Of a stretch of 64,000 nucleotides of DNA, positions 60,186 through 64,000 are shown one piece after another; position 1 is the first letter of the stretch; every line of letters starts with the position of its first letter. A program made the translations under genes and the position numbers. A model generated the notes under the pieces. It made no database searches, was not told the origin of the DNA, and worked only from the letters and a program-made list of their open reading frames with translations. Source of the DNA: Litoditis marina (taxonomy: Eukaryota > Nematoda > Chromadorea > Rhabditida > Rhabditidae); the NCBI GenBank assembly GCA_964036275.1, contig OZ038435.1, forward strand, positions 5,421,180-5,485,179. The letters are read 5' to 3'.

Positions 60186-60949
60186 ACAAAAATTCACAAG
60201 TGCTGACACGTCATAAAATAATATCAATATTCACATTTCACTTCGCTACTGGGACATATTAGAATATAGTACTTTTCGGTACATTCACAATTGGCAAATA
60301 GAAAGGCAAATATTATTTAATATGACAACTTGAACTAAGTTTACAAAACAAGTAAACAAATTTGCCGAAGAGAAAAATTGTTCGACAGTCTCCTCAACAT
60401 GATTTTCACTTTTTTCACGATGTTTCTGTCTGAAATCGCTGCTAAACAGTGCACATCAAACGTTGCGCCTTCATAACCAACCAAAAATGACCATTTCTTA
60501 AGAATATTGCAAACAGAGTCTTTCCTGTGGCTACCCAATTCTAAATCCTAACATTGGATAACAATACGTTAAGAAAACAGTCATAAGTCACGTGAAGCGT
60601 GAGCTTTGTATCACATGTTCATTTCAACCACCTTCTATACATTTACGTAACTATGCTGACTTCATTATACAACCATCATAAATACAGTACACGAGTTTCA
60701 GTGTGAAACAGCCGCTTCTGTTGTGGAGAAAAAAAAAAGGAAAAAGTGTTATATGTTGAATTCAACCAAAAATAAACTGGGTCAAACTACAAACACAGCT
60801 AGATAGGGCAAGATACACAATATCGGCCTGCTTTCAAACGAGAGAACCTATTGAGCCAAGACCTTATAGGTTGTCCTATTCTTTCACGTGTCCGCTTTTT
60901 ATCAATATGGTCTACAAGTTTCGCGTGACTTTTGACCGAGCTGCCTTGT

Positions 60950-61479
60950 TTATACAACTAGAATACAGTATTCTAATTTGAGTGTGAAATAGCCGCTTCT
61001 GTTGTGGAAGACCAGTGAGTATTCGGCATCTTGTAGGTTGTCCAAACTGCCCTCCTCGTTCAGTTTGTTGGTTACCAGACGTAGTTGGGGATACACCATG
61101 TCGTACTCATCCTGGAAGAAGGACACAATAGTTATTCTCCATTAATGTTATATTTACTTTTGTCAAGAATCTTTGCTGTTATGAAGACTTCTACATGGTA
61201 CTATGGCTTGAACTGATGATGACTCAGTCCTCGGAGAACAACACCAGAGTCATCTTGTATCAGTGTCAAAACGTTTGAGTAAGATTCAAAATGTGATCCA
61301 TTATCGAAAAGGAAGTGCATTTCATTTCAATATTAGTTAAAAGGTCTTCGAGTCTCAAAACTAACCTTATTTTTGTAGATGAAAAAGTCGACCTCTCCGC
61401 TGACTGTGAAGTCCCACAACAGACTCTTTCCCTCCGCCACCGTAATCGGAACCGAAAAGAACTCGCCCGGACTGATGTC
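60950..61479 (-). CDS. Sec14-like CRAL-TRIO/GOLD protein, C-terminal exons (partial)
   Basis: Two exons on the minus strand, 61366-61479 and 60950-61111, join in phase to 91 residues ending LEYCILVV and a TAA. The first has SLLWDFTVSGEVDFFIYKNK, the second RLVTNKLNEEGSL and AEYSLVFHNRSGYFTLKLEY. This pattern (LxWxF..DVDFxI, then VPEDGSL, then Y.L.FDN..S) is the GOLD beta-sandwich that ends SEC14-like lipid-transfer proteins, which in C. elegans includes the ctg genes. Such proteins bind phospholipids or hydrophobic ligands and act in lipid signalling or traffic. The CRAL-TRIO part is not visible. A further exon could end near 61600 (before GTGTATGTG), but the frame is unsure. The upstream gene is interrupted by element A and the minisatellite, presumably in introns. 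Confidence 0.7.
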
Positions 61480-61642
61480 CTGGAAAAATCAAAATAGATT
61501 TGATTTCTTCATTCTTCTTTTTTATTTTTGAATTTTCCTTTCAATTATCCCGTGAATTCTTTCAATATAAACTAATTTGTAGTGTGATCGGCACATACAC
61601 CAAGCTCGGTACCAATCTCGCTGGTGACAACCCCACGAGCAA

Positions 61643-61842
61643 TGTAGTCGTTGCCAACGGGAAGGCGGGAGGATACTGTATATCTCACTTTCCGCTGTGT
61701 ACGCACACATATCTTCGGTTTCGAAGCTCACCGTTGTGTGCTATAATAGCGCAGTGTTTTGCGCCCTGCTACGAATATTTTGCTCGCAGGTTCGATTCCG
61801 GCGAGAGATAGAAAATTATAGGTTTGGCAATCACTATACCTC
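61643..61842 (+). mobile_element. tRNA-like TIR element A, copy next to the minisatellite
   Basis: Runs from TGTAGTCGTTGCCAACGG to GGCAATCACTATA, with AATAGCGCAGTGTTTTGCG and GCAGGTTCGATTCCGGCGAG inside. The minisatellite begins three bases after it. Confidence 0.75.
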
Positions 61843-61845
61843 CAG

Positions 61846-64000
61846 TTTTCCATCATGGTCTAGTTCCTACTGGTTGGTAGACGGAGTCTCTCTTCGTTGC
61901 CCTGTTTGCAAGATCCCCACACTACGTGTCCATTCAGGTATCCCATCAGTTTTCCATCATGGTCTAGTTCCTACTGGTTGGTAGACGGAGTCTCTCTTCG
62001 TTGCCCTGTTTCCAAGATCCCCACACTACGTGTCCATTCTGGTATCCCATCAGTTTTCCATCATGGTCTAGTTCCTACTGGTTGGTAGACGGAGTCTCTC
62101 TTCGTTGCCCTGTTTCCAAGATCCCCGCACTACGTGTCCATTCAGGTATCCCATCAGTTTTCCATCATGGTCTAGTTCCTACTGGTTGGTAGACGGAGTC
62201 TCTCTTCGTTGCCCTGTTTGCAAGATCCCCGCACTACGTGTCCATTCAGGTATCCCATCAGTTTTCCATCATGGTCTAGTTCCTACTGGTTGGTAGACGG
62301 AGTCTCTCTTCGTTGCCCTGTTTCCAAGATCCCCGCACTACGTGTCCATTCAGGTATCCCATCAGTTTTCCATCATGGTCTAGTTCCTACTGGTTGGTAG
62401 ACGGAGTCTCTCTTCGTTGCCCTGTTTGCAAGATCCCCGCACTACGTGTCCATTCAGGTATCCCATCAGTTTTCCATCATGGTCTAGTTCCTACTGGTTG
62501 GTAGACGGAGTCTCTCTTCGTTGCCCTGTTTCCAAGATCCCCGCACTACGTGTCCATTCAGGTATCCCATCAGTTTTCCATCATGGTCTAGTTCCTACTG
62601 GTTGGTAGACGGAGTCTCTCTTCGTTGCCCTGTTTCCAAGATCCCCGCACTACGTGTCCATTCAGGTATCCCATCAGTTTTCCATCATGGTCTAGTTCCT
62701 ACTGGTTGGTAGACGGAGTCTCTCTTCGTTGCCCTGTTTCCAAGATCCCCGCACTACGTGTCCATTCAGGTATCCCATCAGTTTTCCATCATGGTCTAGT
62801 TCCTACTGGTTGGTAGACGGAGTCTCTCTTCGTTGCCCTGTTTCCAAGATCCCCGCACTACGTGTCCATTCAGGTATCCCATCAGTTTTCCATCATGGTC
62901 TAGTTCCTACTGGTTGGTAGACGGAGTCTCTCTTCGTTGCCCTGTTTCCAAGATCCCCGCACTACGTGTCCATTCAGGTATCCCATCAGTTTTCCATCAT
63001 GGTCTAGTTCCTACTGGTTGGTAGACGGAGTCTCTCTTCGTTGCCCTGTTTCCAAGATCCCCGCACTACGTGTCCATTCAGGTATCCCATCAGTTTTCCA
63101 TCATGGTCTAGTTCCTACTGGTTGGTAGACGGAGTCTCTCTTCGTTGCCCTGTTTCCAAGATCCCCGCACTACGTGTCCATTCAGGTATCCCATCAGTTT
63201 TCCATCATGGTCTAGTTCCTACTGGTTGGTAGACGGAGTCTCTCTTCGTTGCCCTGTTTCCAAGATCCCCGCACTACGTGTCCATTCAGGTATCCCATCA
63301 GTTTTCCATCATGGTCTAGTTCCTACTGGTTGGTAGACGGAGTCTCTCTTCGTTGCCCTGTTTCCAAGATCCCCGCACTACGTGTCCATTCAGGTATCCC
63401 ATCAGTTTTCCATCATGGTCTAGTTCCTACTGGTTGGTAGACGGAGTCTCTCTTCGTTGCCCTGTTTCCAAGATCCCCGCACTACGTGTCCATTCAGGTA
63501 TCCCATCAGTTTTCCATCATGGTCTAGTTCCTACTGGTTGGTAGACGGAGTCTCTCTTCGTTGCCCTGTTTCCAAGATCCCCGCACTACGTGTCCATTCA
63601 GGTATCCCATCAGTTTTCCATCATGGTCTAGTTCCTACTGGTTGGTAGACGGAGTCTGTCTTCGTTGCCCTGTTTCCAAGATCCCCGCACTACGTGTCCA
63701 TTCAGGTATCCCATCAGTTTTCCATCATGGTCTAGTTCCTACTGGTTGGTAGACGGAGTCTCTCTTCGTTGCCCTGTTTCCAAGATCCCCGCACTACGTG
63801 TCCATTCAGGTATCCCATCAGTTTTCCATCATGGTCTAGTTCCTACTGGTTGGTAGACGGAGTCTCTCTTCGTTGCCCTGTTTGCAAGATCCCCGCACTA
63901 CGTGTCCATTCAGGTATCCCATCAGTTTTCCATCATGGTCTAGTTCCTACTGGTTGGTAGACGGAGTCTCTCTTCGTTGCCCTGTTTCCAAGATCCCCGC
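61846..64000. repeat. 104 bp minisatellite array, about 20.7 units, open at the window end
   Basis: Units beginning AGTTTTCCATCATGGTCTAG repeat every 104 bp with almost no change. The main variable site is TTTGCAAG versus TTTCCAAG. The first two units also have CACACTAC where later ones have CGCACTAC, and one unit has GTCTGTCTTC. Because 104 is not a multiple of three, the identical 63-codon open frames in each unit overlap and cannot be one protein. The array lies on the 5' side of the visible GOLD exons and may be intronic. Confidence 0.95.

Noticed and set aside
61593..61645. Additional exon of the GOLD gene ending before GTGTATGTG
   Set aside because: A donor-like site exists, but only one frame gives the right phase and its sequence is not recognisable; too weak to list.
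61697..63960. Twenty repeated 63-codon proteins
   Set aside because: Each comes from the same 104 bp repeat and overlaps the next; the unit length is not a multiple of three and there are stops each time. Minisatellite only.

Overview
The window is a piece of nematode chromosome, most like a rhabditid (clade V) worm. The evidence is short coding exons with (T)TTTCAG-type 3' splice sites, a TWK-type two-pore potassium channel gene, a tandem family of GNAT acetyltransferases, secreted EB-module proteins, a CRAL-TRIO-GOLD gene and a very dense load of miniature transposons. I cannot name the species. No bacterial, phage or CRISPR features were seen. Gene models were built by hand from exon phases and from comparison between paralogues; nearly all open frames longer than 60 codons here are chance frames in introns or repeats.

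Layout. (1) 1-18.9 kb, + strand: a tandem array of arylalkylamine-type GNAT N-acetyltransferase genes. It holds the last exon of one gene (543-596), three gene copies with the same exon pattern (2526-5898, 6621-11607, 14520-18124) and a broken fourth copy (18210-18938) whose penultimate exon is split by a ~136 bp MITE. Spacers and introns hold at least seven repeat families, a near-perfect 183 bp inverted repeat (12485-13015) and a tandem array rich in TGACGTCA (13108-13710). (2) 19.8-41.7 kb, - strand: one ~22 kb potassium-channel gene. Twenty-six shared exons plus either one short terminal exon or three long-form exons give in-frame proteins of 960 or 1012 residues. The four-helix, two-pore core is canonical, but it carries an unusual ~600-residue tail with many x-Q-T-[DS] and R-S-M-x-T-S motifs that resemble dynein light chain LC8 ligands. 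Introns hold a 1.3 kb CT array, tRNA-derived SINEs and MITEs. (3) 41.7-48 kb: mostly repeats, including a 1025 bp element with TAA target duplications. (4) 48.1-59.2 kb, + strand: three secreted Pro/Ala/Cys-rich EB-module genes. The first two are a recent duplication and the third an older paralogue; each has a TATA box close to its ATG. (5) 60.9-61.5 kb, - strand: the last two visible exons of a Sec14-like GOLD-domain gene, followed by a 104 bp minisatellite that runs off the window end.

The genes do not form an obvious pathway. The organising themes are tandem duplication of gene families and repeated invasion by non-autonomous elements, many with TATAGT...ACTATA ends. The findings I rate highest are the putative multivalent LC8-binding tail of the channel, the TIR-bearing element that carries a tRNA-like Pol III promoter, and the long hairpin.
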